DNA of 64,000 bases from Oceanospirillaceae bacterium. GTDB taxonomy: Bacteria; Pseudomonadota; Gammaproteobacteria; Pseudomonadales; Oceanobacteraceae. A program made the position numbers and the translations under genes. The stretch covers positions 1 through 64,000 of the forward strand of contig PBNY01000035.1 in NCBI GenBank assembly GCA_002723385.1. The letters run 5' to 3'. Positions within the stretch are counted from its first letter, which is position 1, and every line of letters starts with the position of its first letter. The notes beneath the pieces were generated by a model. That model made no database searches. It saw nothing but the letters and a program-made list of their open reading frames with translations, and was not told where the DNA came from. Positions 15,157-23,807 of the stretch are shown piece after piece.

Positions 15157-17247
15157 ATGAATCCGCAAACCCCGAATTTTGTTCGTTCTCGCGTGTGTCT
15201 GGCGCTGGCAGCCGTCAGTGCATCTGCGTCCGTGTGGGCCGAGATGGATGAAGTGGTTGCGATTGGTCAGCAGTCTGCGGTGTTTGATGTGGCACAACCC
15301 GTGACACGCCTGGACGGCGATGCCATTCGTGACGAGGCCAAAAGTACGCTGGGGGATCTTCTCGAACGTCTTCCCGGCGTCAGTAATGCCTCCTTTGGAC
15401 CGGGAGTGGGACGGCCTGTGATTCGCGGCATGGCGTCCAGCCGGGTCAAGGTGTTGACCAATGGTACCGACTCTGCCGATGTATCGGCCATGAGCTCCGA
15501 CCACGCCCCGATGGCCGAGTTGAGTGCGGCCCAGACCATTGAGGTGGTGCAGGGACCTGCCACCTTGCGCTATGGCGGTGGCGCCATTGGTGGGGTGGTG
15601 AATCTGTCGGACAGCCGCATTCACCGCAATGCCCTTGAGGGTACGGAAGTGATGCTCAGTTCAACGCTGTCTTCCGTTGATGAAGGACGTTCACTGGCCG
15701 TGACTGCTGACAGCGGCAATGGCAACTGGGTATTGCATGCAGACGGTTTTGTGCGTCGCAGTGAGGACTATCAGGCCGGTAGCCAGGGACGCAAGAGCAG
15801 TGAGCGAGAAGGCGAGGTCATCAACAGTGATACCACAGGTCGTGGTGGTGCGCTGGGGCTGAGTCGCACGTCGGATGATGGCTTTGTCGGTCTGAGCGTC
15901 GCCAGACTTGAATACCGCTACGGTGTTCCTAACGAAGAGAATGAACCGGCACGAGTGGAACCGGAGCAGACGCGTTATGAACTCCGTGGTGCTATCTATC
16001 AGCCGTTCAGTTGGATGGATGAATGGCGCATCAACCTGTCCTACAACGATTACATTCACGATGAAACCGAAGGTACATTCGTCGTTGGCTTGTTTGATCA
16101 GGAAACCGTCCAGCTTCGCAGCGATGCCGATCTGGTGTTGTCTGAGAACTGGACCGCAACGGTCGGTGTGCAATGGAGCCAGAGAGAATTGGCCTTGTGC
16201 CACGATCACGGTGGCTGCAGCGAGATTCCGGACTATTCCGATCGCAGCTGGGATGGTTCACAGGGGCTGAACCTGTCGCTGTTCAACGGCTATCTGTTTG
16301 CACACGATACGCCGATGCCGGAAACCACCACGACGGATGTCGGCCTGTTCTGGATCGGTCAACGCGATTGGGAGCACGGCATGATCGAAGTGGGTGTACG
16401 TGTCGACGAGCGCACCATCGAACTGGATGAAAACGCCATTCGCCCGTCGCATCGCAAGCAGGCTGCCTACTACCAGGATCGCAACTTTACGCCGGTCTCG
16501 GTCTCGGCGGCGGCGACCTGGGTTCTTGATGAACAGCAGCGTCTGGGCTTCAGCCTGGCCCGTGCCCAACGCGCACCGGATGCGGAAGAAATACTCTGGA
16601 ATGGCGATCATCACGCCACCTTCTCATTCCAGCTCGATAACGGCGACCTGGATATTGAAACGGCGTACACAATGGATGCCAACTGGCTCTATCAGGGGGA
16701 TGAACAGGCCGTGCGTCTGGCGGCGTTTTTGTACGAATTCGAAGACTACATCTACAACGACCTGAAAGCCTTTGGTGATCCATTCCATAGTAATGCGGTG
16801 TATCGCCACGAGCAGGAAGATGCCCGTTTTTACGGTGCGGAAGCCAGCTGGGATCAAGCCGTGAATGATTCCGTTGGTGTAGAACTGGCTGCCGACTGGG
16901 TGCGTGCTCGTTTGACGTCCGGTACCAAAGACAACCTGCCACGCACTCCGGCTCCGAGCCTGATGGCGGCGGTGACCTGGCAGCAAGAGTCATGGCAGGC
17001 TCGTGCCGAATCACGTACTCACTTGCGTCAGAGCAATCCATCGAAGACGGAAGTTGAAACCGATGGTTACACCCAGCTGAATGTTGCGGTGAGCTACAAA
17101 ACCGGGATCTCCGGTGCGGATGTGAATCTGTCTCTGAAGGGCAACAACCTGACGGATGCATACGGCCAGTCGCATACTTCGTATCTGAAGGAATACGCGC
17201 CGATTCCGGGACGGAATTTCGTGCTGTCAGCGACAGTGAGATATTGA
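15157..17247 (+). CDS. znuD: ZnuD-like TonB-dependent zinc receptor
   Basis: A 696-residue outer-membrane receptor. A signal peptide ends at about residue 28 (SASVWA). The plug domain has DLLERLPGVSNASFGPGVGR, PVIRGMASSRVKVLTNG, a MSSDHAPMAE stretch and VVQGPATLRYGGGAIGGVVN, all close to ZnuD. A barrel loop near residue 350 contains LCHDHGGCSE, a Cys/His cluster comparable with the zinc-catching loop of ZnuD. The C-terminus ends in an aromatic beta strand (RNFVLSATVRY). It lies in the Zur-controlled unit behind the zinc lipoprotein, after a terminator. The ribosome binding site is weak (CTGGAA). It imports zinc with TonB energy. Confidence 0.88.
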   Translation: MNPQTPNFVRSRVCLALAAVSASASVWAEMDEVVAIGQQSAVFDVAQPVTRLDGDAIRDEAKSTLGDLLERLPGVSNASFGPGVGRPVIRGMASSRVKVLTNGTDSADVSAMSSDHAPMAELSAAQTIEVVQGPATLRYGGGAIGGVVNLSDSRIHRNALEGTEVMLSSTLSSVDEGRSLAVTADSGNGNWVLHADGFVRRSEDYQAGSQGRKSSEREGEVINSDTTGRGGALGLSRTSDDGFVGLSVARLEYRYGVPNEENEPARVEPEQTRYELRGAIYQPFSWMDEWRINLSYNDYIHDETEGTFVVGLFDQETVQLRSDADLVLSENWTATVGVQWSQRELALCHDHGGCSEIPDYSDRSWDGSQGLNLSLFNGYLFAHDTPMPETTTTDVGLFWIGQRDWEHGMIEVGVRVDERTIELDENAIRPSHRKQAAYYQDRNFTPVSVSAAATWVLDEQQRLGFSLARAQRAPDAEEILWNGDHHATFSFQLDNGDLDIETAYTMDANWLYQGDEQAVRLAAFLYEFEDYIYNDLKAFGDPFHSNAVYRHEQEDARFYGAEASWDQAVNDSVGVELAADWVRARLTSGTKDNLPRTPAPSLMAAVTWQQESWQARAESRTHLRQSNPSKTEVETDGYTQLNVAVSYKTGISGADVNLSLKGNNLTDAYGQSHTSYLKEYAPIPGRNFVLSATVRY

Positions 17248-17335
17248 CTGCGAATGGCGGCAGGATGACACCGAGTGTCATTCGGTTGCCACACAGAATT
17301 CATCGAAACTAAACAAGACTGAACGGGTTGCCTGC

Positions 17336-17381
17336 TAAACTAGGCGTTCCTTGGTTGCAAGGGGAGGTTTTGCCTAGTTTA
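17336..17381. promoter_or_regulatory. inverted repeat upstream of hipBA, candidate operator
   Basis: TAAACTAGGC (17336-17345) and GCCTAGTTTA (17372-17381) are perfect 10-base arms separated by 26 bases, ending 37 bases before the HipB-like start. HipB-type repressors bind inverted repeats in their own promoter, so this is the probable operator. Confidence 0.65.
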
Positions 17382-17418
17382 ATAGTCAAAGGCTTGGTTT
17401 TTTTGACGCAACAATTCT

Positions 17419-17814
17419 ATGAAAACTGATATTCCTACAGAAGAATTATTAAAACGCATCGGTCAACAACTGGCCATAAGGGCTAGTGCTGCCGGATTGA
17501 GCAATGTTGAATTGGCTCGCCTTTCTGGAGTTAACCGCAATACCGTTTCCAATGCATTATCGGGTGGTGATACCCGGCTTTCGACCTTGATTCGGTTAAG
17601 CCGTCAAATTGGCTATACCGACTGGTTGAATGATCTGATTGAAACACCGGATGAAACACCGGTACAGCAGTTTCAGGCCATGCAGCAGAGGCAGACAACG
17701 GATGAACGTCGCCACAAAAACAGCACTCCTGCGGTCAAGCCTGCTCCTCGCCCGCTGGGGCGTCGTCCGAACAATACCCGTGTCTCGCGCCGTTACGTAA
17801 TTGAGCATGCCTGA
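17419..17814 (+). CDS. HipB-like XRE-family antitoxin/repressor
   Basis: A 131-residue protein. Residues about 10-70 form a Cro/C1-type helix-turn-helix (LAIRASAAGLSNVELARLSG, VNRNTVSNALSGG), with a basic, Pro/Arg-rich tail (PAPRPLGRRPNNTRVSRRY). It overlaps the following HipA-like kinase gene by 8 bases. It should repress the promoter through the 10-base inverted repeat just upstream and bind the kinase. The tail is longer than in E. coli HipB (88 residues). Confidence 0.82.
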   Translation: MKTDIPTEELLKRIGQQLAIRASAAGLSNVELARLSGVNRNTVSNALSGGDTRLSTLIRLSRQIGYTDWLNDLIETPDETPVQQFQAMQQRQTTDERRHKNSTPAVKPAPRPLGRRPNNTRVSRRYVIEHA

Positions 17815-19132
17815 TCTACTGGTTCGTGTTCTGCTCTGGGATAACCTGGTTGGTATTCTGAGGTGGGATAACAGACGCCAGATCGCAAGCTTTCAGTACA
17901 TGCCGGAATATCTGGATCAGAATCTGCCATCCATTAACCCATTGCTATTGCCACTCAGCAATCGGGTGTACGAATTTCCTGAACTGGCCAGAACGAAAAC
18001 GTTTCATGGTTTGCCAGGCGTTATTGCCGACAGCTTGCCGGAGAAATTTGGTAACCGCATTCTGGACGCTTATCTGATAAAAATGAGTCGTTCTCTCGAT
18101 GAACTTACGCCGCTTGAGCGCCTGTGTTACCAGGGGAATCGGGGTATGGGAGCACTGGAGTTTGAACCGGTTCTGGACAATGCGCCGGGGTTGGATGGGG
18201 CGGTTGAGCTGGATGTGCATGATCTGGTGGAAACAGCACAAGCGGTTCTGAGTGAACGCAAAAGAGTGCGTGCCAACGTGGAGTCCGTTTCTCCGGATGA
18301 AGCCAGTGCCAATATTTCCAGTCATCAGCTCGAAACCCTGATCACCGTCGGTACCAGTGCTGGTGGCGCCAAGGCCAAGGCCGTTATTGCCATTAACCCG
18401 GACACCAGCGAAGTCCGTTCGGGTCAGAGTTGGGTGCCGGATGGCTTTGAACATTGGTTACTGAAGTTTGATGAGACCGACAACGAAGAGCTGCCCAGCA
18501 AGCATCAGATTGGCCGACTGGAATTCGCCTACAGTGAAATGGCCTATGCTGCCGGAATCAACATGATGGAATGTGGCCTGATGGATGATGGCAGTCGGGC
18601 GCATTTCATGACGCGTCGTTTTGACCGCTACGAAAACAACAGCAAGGCACATGTTCTGTCTCTGGCTGGTATGGCACATCTGGATCGTGATCCACCCGGT
18701 GAAGTCGGGTATGAACGATTGTTTCAGGTTATCCGTCAGCTTGGTCTGGGTCAGGATTCCCTGGACGAAATGTATCGCCGTATGCTGTTCAATATCTGCT
18801 CCCGCAATCAGGATGATCACACCAAGAACCATGCCTTTCTGATGTTCGGCGATGGCTCATGGGAGCTATCACCCGCCTACGATTTGTGTTTCAGCTATAA
18901 GCCCGGTAGCCGCTTCATTGACCTCCACCAGATGTCTTGTAATGGCAAACGGGATGGCTTTGAACTCTCTGATTTGCTGGCTGCGGCGAAAATGGCCGAC
19001 GTCAAAAAACCTCTTGAGATGCTGGAAGAGGTTCAAACGGCCATTGCGGACTGGGATGTGTTCGCCAATGAGGCGGGTGTTGATGAGAACGTTGCGTTCT
19101 CTATTGGCCAACTGCATCGACGGTTTTTGTAA
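17807..19132 (+). CDS. HipA-like serine/threonine kinase toxin
   Basis: A 441-residue HipA-family protein. The N-terminal HipA_N domain includes LPSINPLLLPLSNRVYEF, the Gly-rich loop GTSAGGAKAKAVI is near residue 185, and the kinase-like C-terminal domain has RNQDDHTKNHAF with catalytic Asp336/Asp337 and Asn341, then WELSPAYDLCFSY with metal-binding Asp359. HipA kinases phosphorylate aminoacyl-tRNA synthetases and can induce dormancy. The ATG at 17807 overlaps the antitoxin end; a TTG six bases earlier is also in frame. All key residues appear present, so the toxin could be active. Confidence 0.88.
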   Translation: MPDLLVRVLLWDNLVGILRWDNRRQIASFQYMPEYLDQNLPSINPLLLPLSNRVYEFPELARTKTFHGLPGVIADSLPEKFGNRILDAYLIKMSRSLDELTPLERLCYQGNRGMGALEFEPVLDNAPGLDGAVELDVHDLVETAQAVLSERKRVRANVESVSPDEASANISSHQLETLITVGTSAGGAKAKAVIAINPDTSEVRSGQSWVPDGFEHWLLKFDETDNEELPSKHQIGRLEFAYSEMAYAAGINMMECGLMDDGSRAHFMTRRFDRYENNSKAHVLSLAGMAHLDRDPPGEVGYERLFQVIRQLGLGQDSLDEMYRRMLFNICSRNQDDHTKNHAFLMFGDGSWELSPAYDLCFSYKPGSRFIDLHQMSCNGKRDGFELSDLLAAAKMADVKKPLEMLEEVQTAIADWDVFANEAGVDENVAFSIGQLHRRFL

Positions 19133-19494
19133 TCTTCTTCTAACTGCCCATCTGGCAATTCATTTCCCTACTTAAGTTCCCCTCTTCTGGTTCTATACAA
19201 CCACACTGATCGAAGCATTGGGTTTGACCATCGGAAAGCGCACGATAATTCGTTAATCGGGCAACCGTAGCTGTGTGAACAAGCGATGAAGAATTCAAAA
19301 TCCCACGTTTGCCTTCTGGTCTTTGCTGTAATTCGACCTTAGTATTATCAACCAAGGTCGGATAAGACCAATAACAAGAATATTGAGCACTCCCTGGAGT
19401 CTCGCAGGATGGCGAGCTATCTGTCACGGTCTGGAAACGCCGATCGCCACCTGAATCCCGTTTTCCCTTACTCAAACCACACAGGAGGCACGCC
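19133..19494. other. intergenic region before mdh
   Basis: About 360 bases between the HipA-like gene and malate dehydrogenase. I see no convincing gene. The strong ribosome binding site CAGGAGG at about 19481-19487 belongs to mdh. Promoter elements are not clear enough to call. Confidence 0.4.
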
Positions 19495-20595
19495 ATGCGC
19501 AGGCCAATACGTATCGCAGTAACCGGAGCTGCCGGAAGCATCGCCAGTCATCTGGTCTTCAAGATTGCTGCCGGTGAAATGTTCGGCAAGGATCAGCCGG
19601 TCATACTGCAACTGATCGAAATTCCACAGGCTATGGAAGTTCTGCTCGGTCTGGCGATGGAGCTCGAAGACTGCGCGTTTCCGCTGCTGCACACCATCAC
19701 CCTGCATGACAATGTCGAAGAAGGCTTCGAGAACGTGCACTACGCACTGTTGATCGGCGCAACGCCGCGTCGTCCGGGTATGGAGCGCAAGGACTTGCTG
19801 AAGCAGAACGCCGAGATCTTCGCGCGTCAGGGCAAGGCATTGAACGATTTCGCTAACCGCGACGTTAAAGCCGTGGTTGTCGGCAACCCGGCCAACACCA
19901 ATGCACTGGTTGCTTCCCGCAATGCACCGAACCTGAGTCCTTCCCAGTTCACAACCCTGACTCGTCTGGATCAGAACCGCGCTATCGGTACTCTGGCCAA
20001 CCACACCGGCATTAACCCGAAAGACATTGACGGTGTCATCATCTGGGGTAACCACAGCACAACCCAGTTCCCGGATCTGCACCAGACCACCTTGTACGGC
20101 AATCCGGCCATGCCAGCGATTCCAATGGACTGGTACACCGAAACCTTTATTCCTGCGATCCAGAAGCGTGGTGGAGCGATTCTGGCGAAGCGCGGTGTGT
20201 CCAGCGCGCCATCTGCCGCTCAGGCCATTGTTGACCATATGTACAACTGGGTGCTGGGCACCAAGCCTGGCCAGATTGTCAGCATGGGCATTGCCAGTGA
20301 CGGCTCCTACGGGGTTGCCAAGGGCATCTTCTACTCCTTCCCGGTACGCTGCGACTATGGCCGTTACCAGATTGTTCAGGGCATTGAACTGAATGAATTC
20401 CAGAAGGGACGTCTGAAGCTGACTGAAGACGAGCTGCTGGAAGAAAAAGACGGTGTGGCCCACTTGTTGCCACAAGAGACAGAAGACACACACACCAACC
20501 TGAGCATCTGCCTCAAGTCAGGTGTCACTCTGTACGCCGACGAAACCGGCCCGGCTGAAAGCTACAAGTTCTTGCGCATGAACCGCGTGATGTAA
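19495..20595 (+). CDS. mdh: malate dehydrogenase with C-terminal extension
   Basis: A 366-residue NAD-dependent malate dehydrogenase of the type also found in Neisseria and Pseudomonas-like genomes. It has a Rossmann [12 protein letters not shown] loop, [15 protein letters not shown] with substrate-binding arginines, [12 protein letters not shown], and the catalytic-His segment [13 protein letters not shown]. It interconverts malate and oxaloacetate in the TCA cycle. The canonical protein is about 325-330 residues; here about 35 extra residues follow the usual helix (from about [10 protein letters not shown] to LRMNRVM). The nucleotide loop reads GSIAS rather than the common GQIGY. AGGAGG precedes the ATG. 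Confidence 0.92.
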   Translation: MRRPIRIAVTGAAGSIASHLVFKIAAGEMFGKDQPVILQLIEIPQAMEVLLGLAMELEDCAFPLLHTITLHDNVEEGFENVHYALLIGATPRRPGMERKDLLKQNAEIFARQGKALNDFANRDVKAVVVGNPANTNALVASRNAPNLSPSQFTTLTRLDQNRAIGTLANHTGINPKDIDGVIIWGNHSTTQFPDLHQTTLYGNPAMPAIPMDWYTETFIPAIQKRGGAILAKRGVSSAPSAAQAIVDHMYNWVLGTKPGQIVSMGIASDGSYGVAKGIFYSFPVRCDYGRYQIVQGIELNEFQKGRLKLTEDELLEEKDGVAHLLPQETEDTHTNLSICLKSGVTLYADETGPAESYKFLRMNRVM

Positions 20596-20631
20596 TTGGA
20601 AGCACTGACCGCTCTCTTTTGAAGAGAGTGA

Positions 20632-20675
20632 ACCGCTCGGCTGATGAACTCTTTGGTTAGCCGGGCGGTGGTCTT
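20632..20675 (+). terminator. terminator after mdh
   Basis: ACCGCTCGGCT (20632-20642) and AGCCGGGCGGT (20659-20669) form an 11-base stem with one mismatch, followed by a pyrimidine-rich GGTCTTTCTC. It lies 37 bases past the mdh stop. Confidence 0.65.
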
Positions 20676-20786
20676 TCTCTCAGCGTCACAGCCCACGCTT
20701 TACACAATGTAAACGCTCGCTGCTGTGATGGTGGGCAATTCCGGTGTATAACCAACACAAGGATGAGCCGACAGGAGAGACCCTCC

Positions 20787-21317
20787 ATGAATCAACCTGC
20801 TTCACTAATCTGCAGCATTTCCAATACTTCCCTCGGAAAAGTGCTGGTTGCCTCCAGTGCAACGGGGATTTGTGCGCTATACGTTGGTGAACAGACGGAC
20901 ACCTTGCTGACGACCCTCAGTGAAGACTTTCCTCTGGCAGACACTCTGCTGACCCGCCTGACAGAACTGCCTTCTCCTGCCGACGAGTGGCACCAGACTG
21001 CACTCGATATTGCCATCGGCCTCAAGGCTGAACTGCCACCACTGGACCTGTCCGGAACAGATTTCCAGCAAGCCGTGTGGCGGCAACTTCAGACCATTCC
21101 TGCTGGTTCCGCACTCAGCTACACCGAACTGGCGCTGGCGATTGGACAGCCAGATGCCATTCGAGCTGCCGCCAATGCCTGTGGCGCCAATAAAATCGCG
21201 ATATTGATTCCCTGCCATCGTGTTACCCGCAAAGACGGCGATACCGGTGGCTATCGTTGGGGAGTGGAGCTTAAGAACAAGTTGTTGGAGAGGGAGCAGA
21301 AATTCAGTTCGATATGA
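20787..21317 (+). CDS. ogt: methylated-DNA-protein-cysteine methyltransferase
   Basis: A 176-residue Ogt/MGMT protein that removes methyl groups from O6-methylguanine by suicide transfer to its own Cys. The C-terminal domain has FQQAVWRQLQTIPAGSALSY, the recognition helix region AIRAAANACGANKIAIL, the active-site IPCHRV and a final GGYRWGVELKNKLLEREQ. The ATG at 20787 has AGGAG 8 bases upstream; another in-frame ATG at 20763 is less likely. It is a single-gene unit without an Ada regulator domain. Confidence 0.92.
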   Translation: MNQPASLICSISNTSLGKVLVASSATGICALYVGEQTDTLLTTLSEDFPLADTLLTRLTELPSPADEWHQTALDIAIGLKAELPPLDLSGTDFQQAVWRQLQTIPAGSALSYTELALAIGQPDAIRAAANACGANKIAILIPCHRVTRKDGDTGGYRWGVELKNKLLEREQKFSSI

Positions 21318-21607
21318 CAAGAATCGTCTCGCTCAATCCCAGCAGGATGATTATTGACCAGATTGGGATGTGATCAACGTGAAACAACATTGTGCAGTCC
21401 TGTTCCGGCTATGAGTCGATTCGCTATTCCGGGGCATGGGTAGCCATCGGCGGACCTGCAATTGTGCAGCGTTGATATCTTTCTCAGCCAAAGCGAGCTT
21501 CCTGTCAGCCCATTGGCCGTGCCGCTTCTCCCTATGCCATCAATTGCCCCGAATCCTGATGATATCAGGAGCATTACAAGTCCTACCGTCTTCTTTGTCA
21601 GGCCATC

Positions 21608-21649
21608 TTCGCACCAGGAAGGGGCGAATGTCGTTGGCACATAGCTTGC
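21608..21649 (+). promoter_or_regulatory. sigma-54 promoter of amtB, with adjacent dyad
   Basis: TGGCAC-N5-TTGC at 21635-21649 fits the -24/-12 sigma-54 consensus, 46 bases before the amtB start. Immediately upstream, TTCGCACC-AGGAA-GGGGCGAA (21608-21628) is a dyad that partly resembles NtrC sites (GCACC...GGTGC), though it sits very close to the core promoter. Nitrogen-limitation control is inferred. The remaining 290 bases back to ogt show no gene. Confidence 0.75.
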
Positions 21650-21694
21650 CGAGGGGTTGTATCTCCCCAGTATTCTGACAACGAGGACAGAGCT

Positions 21695-22999
21695 ATGTGG
21701 CGACTTATGTACCGACTGTTGATCGCAGCTTCAATGTGTATGGTCGTAACGACCGCTCAGGCAGAGGAAGCGATGACATCTGCGTTGGCAGCCAATACGG
21801 TTTGGGTGGTTGTGTCTGCAGCATTGGTGTTCTTCATGCAGGCCGGGTTTGCACTATTGGAAAGCGGCATGTCTCGGGCAAAGAACTCGGTAAACGTCAT
21901 GATGAAAAACTACATGGACGTGTGTCTTGGCTCCTTGCTGTTCTGGTTGGTCGGTTATGGCCTGATGTTCGGCAGCAATACCAGCGGGTTTATTGGCACC
22001 AGCCATTTCATGCTGTCAGGTGTGGAGTCCTGGGATTACACCGTATTGCTGTTTCAAACCATGTTTGCCGCAACCGCCGTGACCATTTGCAGCGGCGCCA
22101 TGGCTGAACGTACCCGTTATGAAGCCTATCTGGTGGCAGCGGCGGTCATTGTGGCCTTCATTTATCCGGTATTCGGCAGTTGGGTCTGGGGTGGTCTCTA
22201 CGGTGGCAGCGGCTGGCTCGCTGACATGGGCTTTATCGATTTTGCCGGTTCGACGGTGGTTCATTCTGTCGGAGCCTGGTGCGCTCTGGCCGGGGTGCTG
22301 GTACTGGGACCTCGGACCGGACGTTTTTCCCGCGATACCGGAGAAGTGCGTTCCATACCCGGGCACAACCTGTCCCTGGTCGCGTTGGGCGGCTTCATCC
22401 TTTGGCTTGGTTGGTTTGGTTTTAATGGCGGCAGTACGCTCGAAGCCAGCGCTGACATCGGAGTGATCGCACTGAATACCCAGCTGTCTGCAGCGGCTGG
22501 TGCGTTGGGAGCACTGATGTTCAGTCGCTTGTTGCGGGTTCCGATTCTGTTAACGGCCACCGTCAATGGCAGCATTGCAGGGCTGGTGGGCATTACCGCC
22601 GGTTGCGCTGTTATGGAGCCTGTATGGGCAATCGTAACCGGCCTGATTGCGGGTGTGATCGCCGTGGCTGGCGCACAATTTATGGAGCGTCTTGGCCTGG
22701 ATGATGTCGTTGGTGCCGTGCCGGTACACGGCTTTGCAGGCGCTTGGGGAACGCTCGCGGCGGGCCTGTTTGTTGCCGGGGACATGTTCAATACCCAGCA
22801 AATAGCGGTTCAGCTGGTTGGCATCGTGGCTGCCTTCGTATGGACCTTCCCGCTGGCGTTGGTGACGTTTCTGGTGATCAAGGCATCCATGGGGTTGCGA
22901 GTCAGTACTGCAGAAGAACAGCAAGGATTGGATGTTTCGGAGCACTATGAAGTGGCGTATCCGGAATTTCACAAAGATGTTACCTATTTTCGCCAATAA
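21695..22999 (+). CDS. amtB: ammonium transporter
   Basis: A 434-residue Amt/Mep/Rh protein: a cleavable-looking signal sequence (ending TTAQAEE), then about eleven membrane segments. It shows family hallmarks AGFALLESGMSRAKNSVNVM, FQTMFAATAVTICSGAMAERT, DFAGSTVVHSVGAWCAL and DVVGAVPVHGFAGAWGTLA, the last two carrying the twin channel histidines. It conducts ammonia/ammonium across the inner membrane. It sits behind a sigma-54 promoter, but no glnK is adjacent, which is unusual; the next gene is instead an unrecognised 219-residue protein. Confidence 0.93.
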   Translation: MWRLMYRLLIAASMCMVVTTAQAEEAMTSALAANTVWVVVSAALVFFMQAGFALLESGMSRAKNSVNVMMKNYMDVCLGSLLFWLVGYGLMFGSNTSGFIGTSHFMLSGVESWDYTVLLFQTMFAATAVTICSGAMAERTRYEAYLVAAAVIVAFIYPVFGSWVWGGLYGGSGWLADMGFIDFAGSTVVHSVGAWCALAGVLVLGPRTGRFSRDTGEVRSIPGHNLSLVALGGFILWLGWFGFNGGSTLEASADIGVIALNTQLSAAAGALGALMFSRLLRVPILLTATVNGSIAGLVGITAGCAVMEPVWAIVTGLIAGVIAVAGAQFMERLGLDDVVGAVPVHGFAGAWGTLAAGLFVAGDMFNTQQIAVQLVGIVAAFVWTFPLALVTFLVIKASMGLRVSTAEEQQGLDVSEHYEVAYPEFHKDVTYFRQ

Positions 23000-23031
23000 G
23001 CCGATCTGGCCAGCATAAACGGGACGTGTGG

Positions 23032-23691
23032 ATGAATATCGATACCAAGCGTCGTGCGGTTTATACCGTGCTCAGCGATGTACTGGAGGGTGATGATCTG
23101 TGGGACGTCATGTGGCGATGGGAAACGGGTTACTCGCAAAAATCCCAGTATGAATTGAACAGTTTCTTTAGCGATTGCAGTGATTTGAGTGCCATTGCCG
23201 GTCGTCGATCCCAGCTCTACAGAGAGTTGATTGGGCTACTGATCAAGGGCACGGGAGAGCTGAAACCAGATCCGCTGTCAGAAATGGAAGCCTACCGTGA
23301 ACGTCTCGGACTGCCGTCCGAACCGGTGTTCCAGCTTACCAGTGAATGGATGCCCTGCTTTCAGGTCGTCATTCAGGAAATGATGGCCGGGCTGTCCGTT
23401 GATCAGCTTCAGAAGGTGCGGACTCAGGTGGAGGAACGAGCCCAGCGTGGGCGTCTGGCGGCGGAGTTGATATACGTCTTTTCCATGGTCGCGTCGGGTA
23501 AACAATACGACGACCAGTTAATGGCCGAATTCGAAGATATTAAAGCACTGGTGAATCTGGCGTATGTCGCGTTATGTGAACAGCAAGGTCCGGTTTTGAG
23601 CGACAGGCAGTTGGCGAAAGGCATCGAACGGGCACAACAGGAAATACAGGGCGTGGATCCCCGGTTGTTGTTGCAGCATCGCAGGGTATGA
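23032..23691 (+). CDS. unrecognised protein downstream of amtB
   Basis: A 219-residue soluble protein, mostly helical by composition, with no signal peptide or membrane segment and no domain I recognise. Segments such as TKRRAVYTVLSDVLEGDD and MNIDTKRR at the N-terminus and VRTQVEERAQRGRLAAELIYVFSM in the middle look like amphipathic helices. A GTG at 23026 is also in frame; I prefer the ATG at 23032. It follows amtB by 32 bases with no terminator between, so it should share the sigma-54 promoter and may serve nitrogen uptake or sensing. A strong hairpin follows it. Confidence 0.7.
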   Translation: MNIDTKRRAVYTVLSDVLEGDDLWDVMWRWETGYSQKSQYELNSFFSDCSDLSAIAGRRSQLYRELIGLLIKGTGELKPDPLSEMEAYRERLGLPSEPVFQLTSEWMPCFQVVIQEMMAGLSVDQLQKVRTQVEERAQRGRLAAELIYVFSMVASGKQYDDQLMAEFEDIKALVNLAYVALCEQQGPVLSDRQLAKGIERAQQEIQGVDPRLLLQHRRV

Positions 23692-23752
23692 CACGCCGAA
23701 TCTTGTGTTGTCAGCTTCAGCCGACGTTTCTGACGTTTCCTGATTGATATAA

Positions 23753-23777
23753 ATCCCCCTCCCGTTGGGAGGGGGAT
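23753..23777. terminator. hairpin between convergent transcription units
   Basis: ATCCCCCTCCC-GTT-GGGAGGGGGAT is a perfect 11-base-pair stem with a 3-base loop, placed between the amtB-linked gene and the convergent TRAP operon. It has no long T run, but its strength and position suit a bidirectional terminator. Confidence 0.7.
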
Positions 23778-23807
23778 GGCCTTGCCTTACTCCAGGCTCA
23801 CTATTCT

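Noticed and set aside
16550-17281. 243-codon minus-strand frame opposite the ZnuD-like gene
   Set aside because: Its composition is Arg/His/Pro-rich and patternless, typical of an antisense shadow of a GC-rich gene.
19468-20493. 341-codon minus-strand frame opposite mdh
   Set aside because: The plus-strand malate dehydrogenase has full motifs and a strong ribosome binding site; the antisense frame has no recognisable domain.
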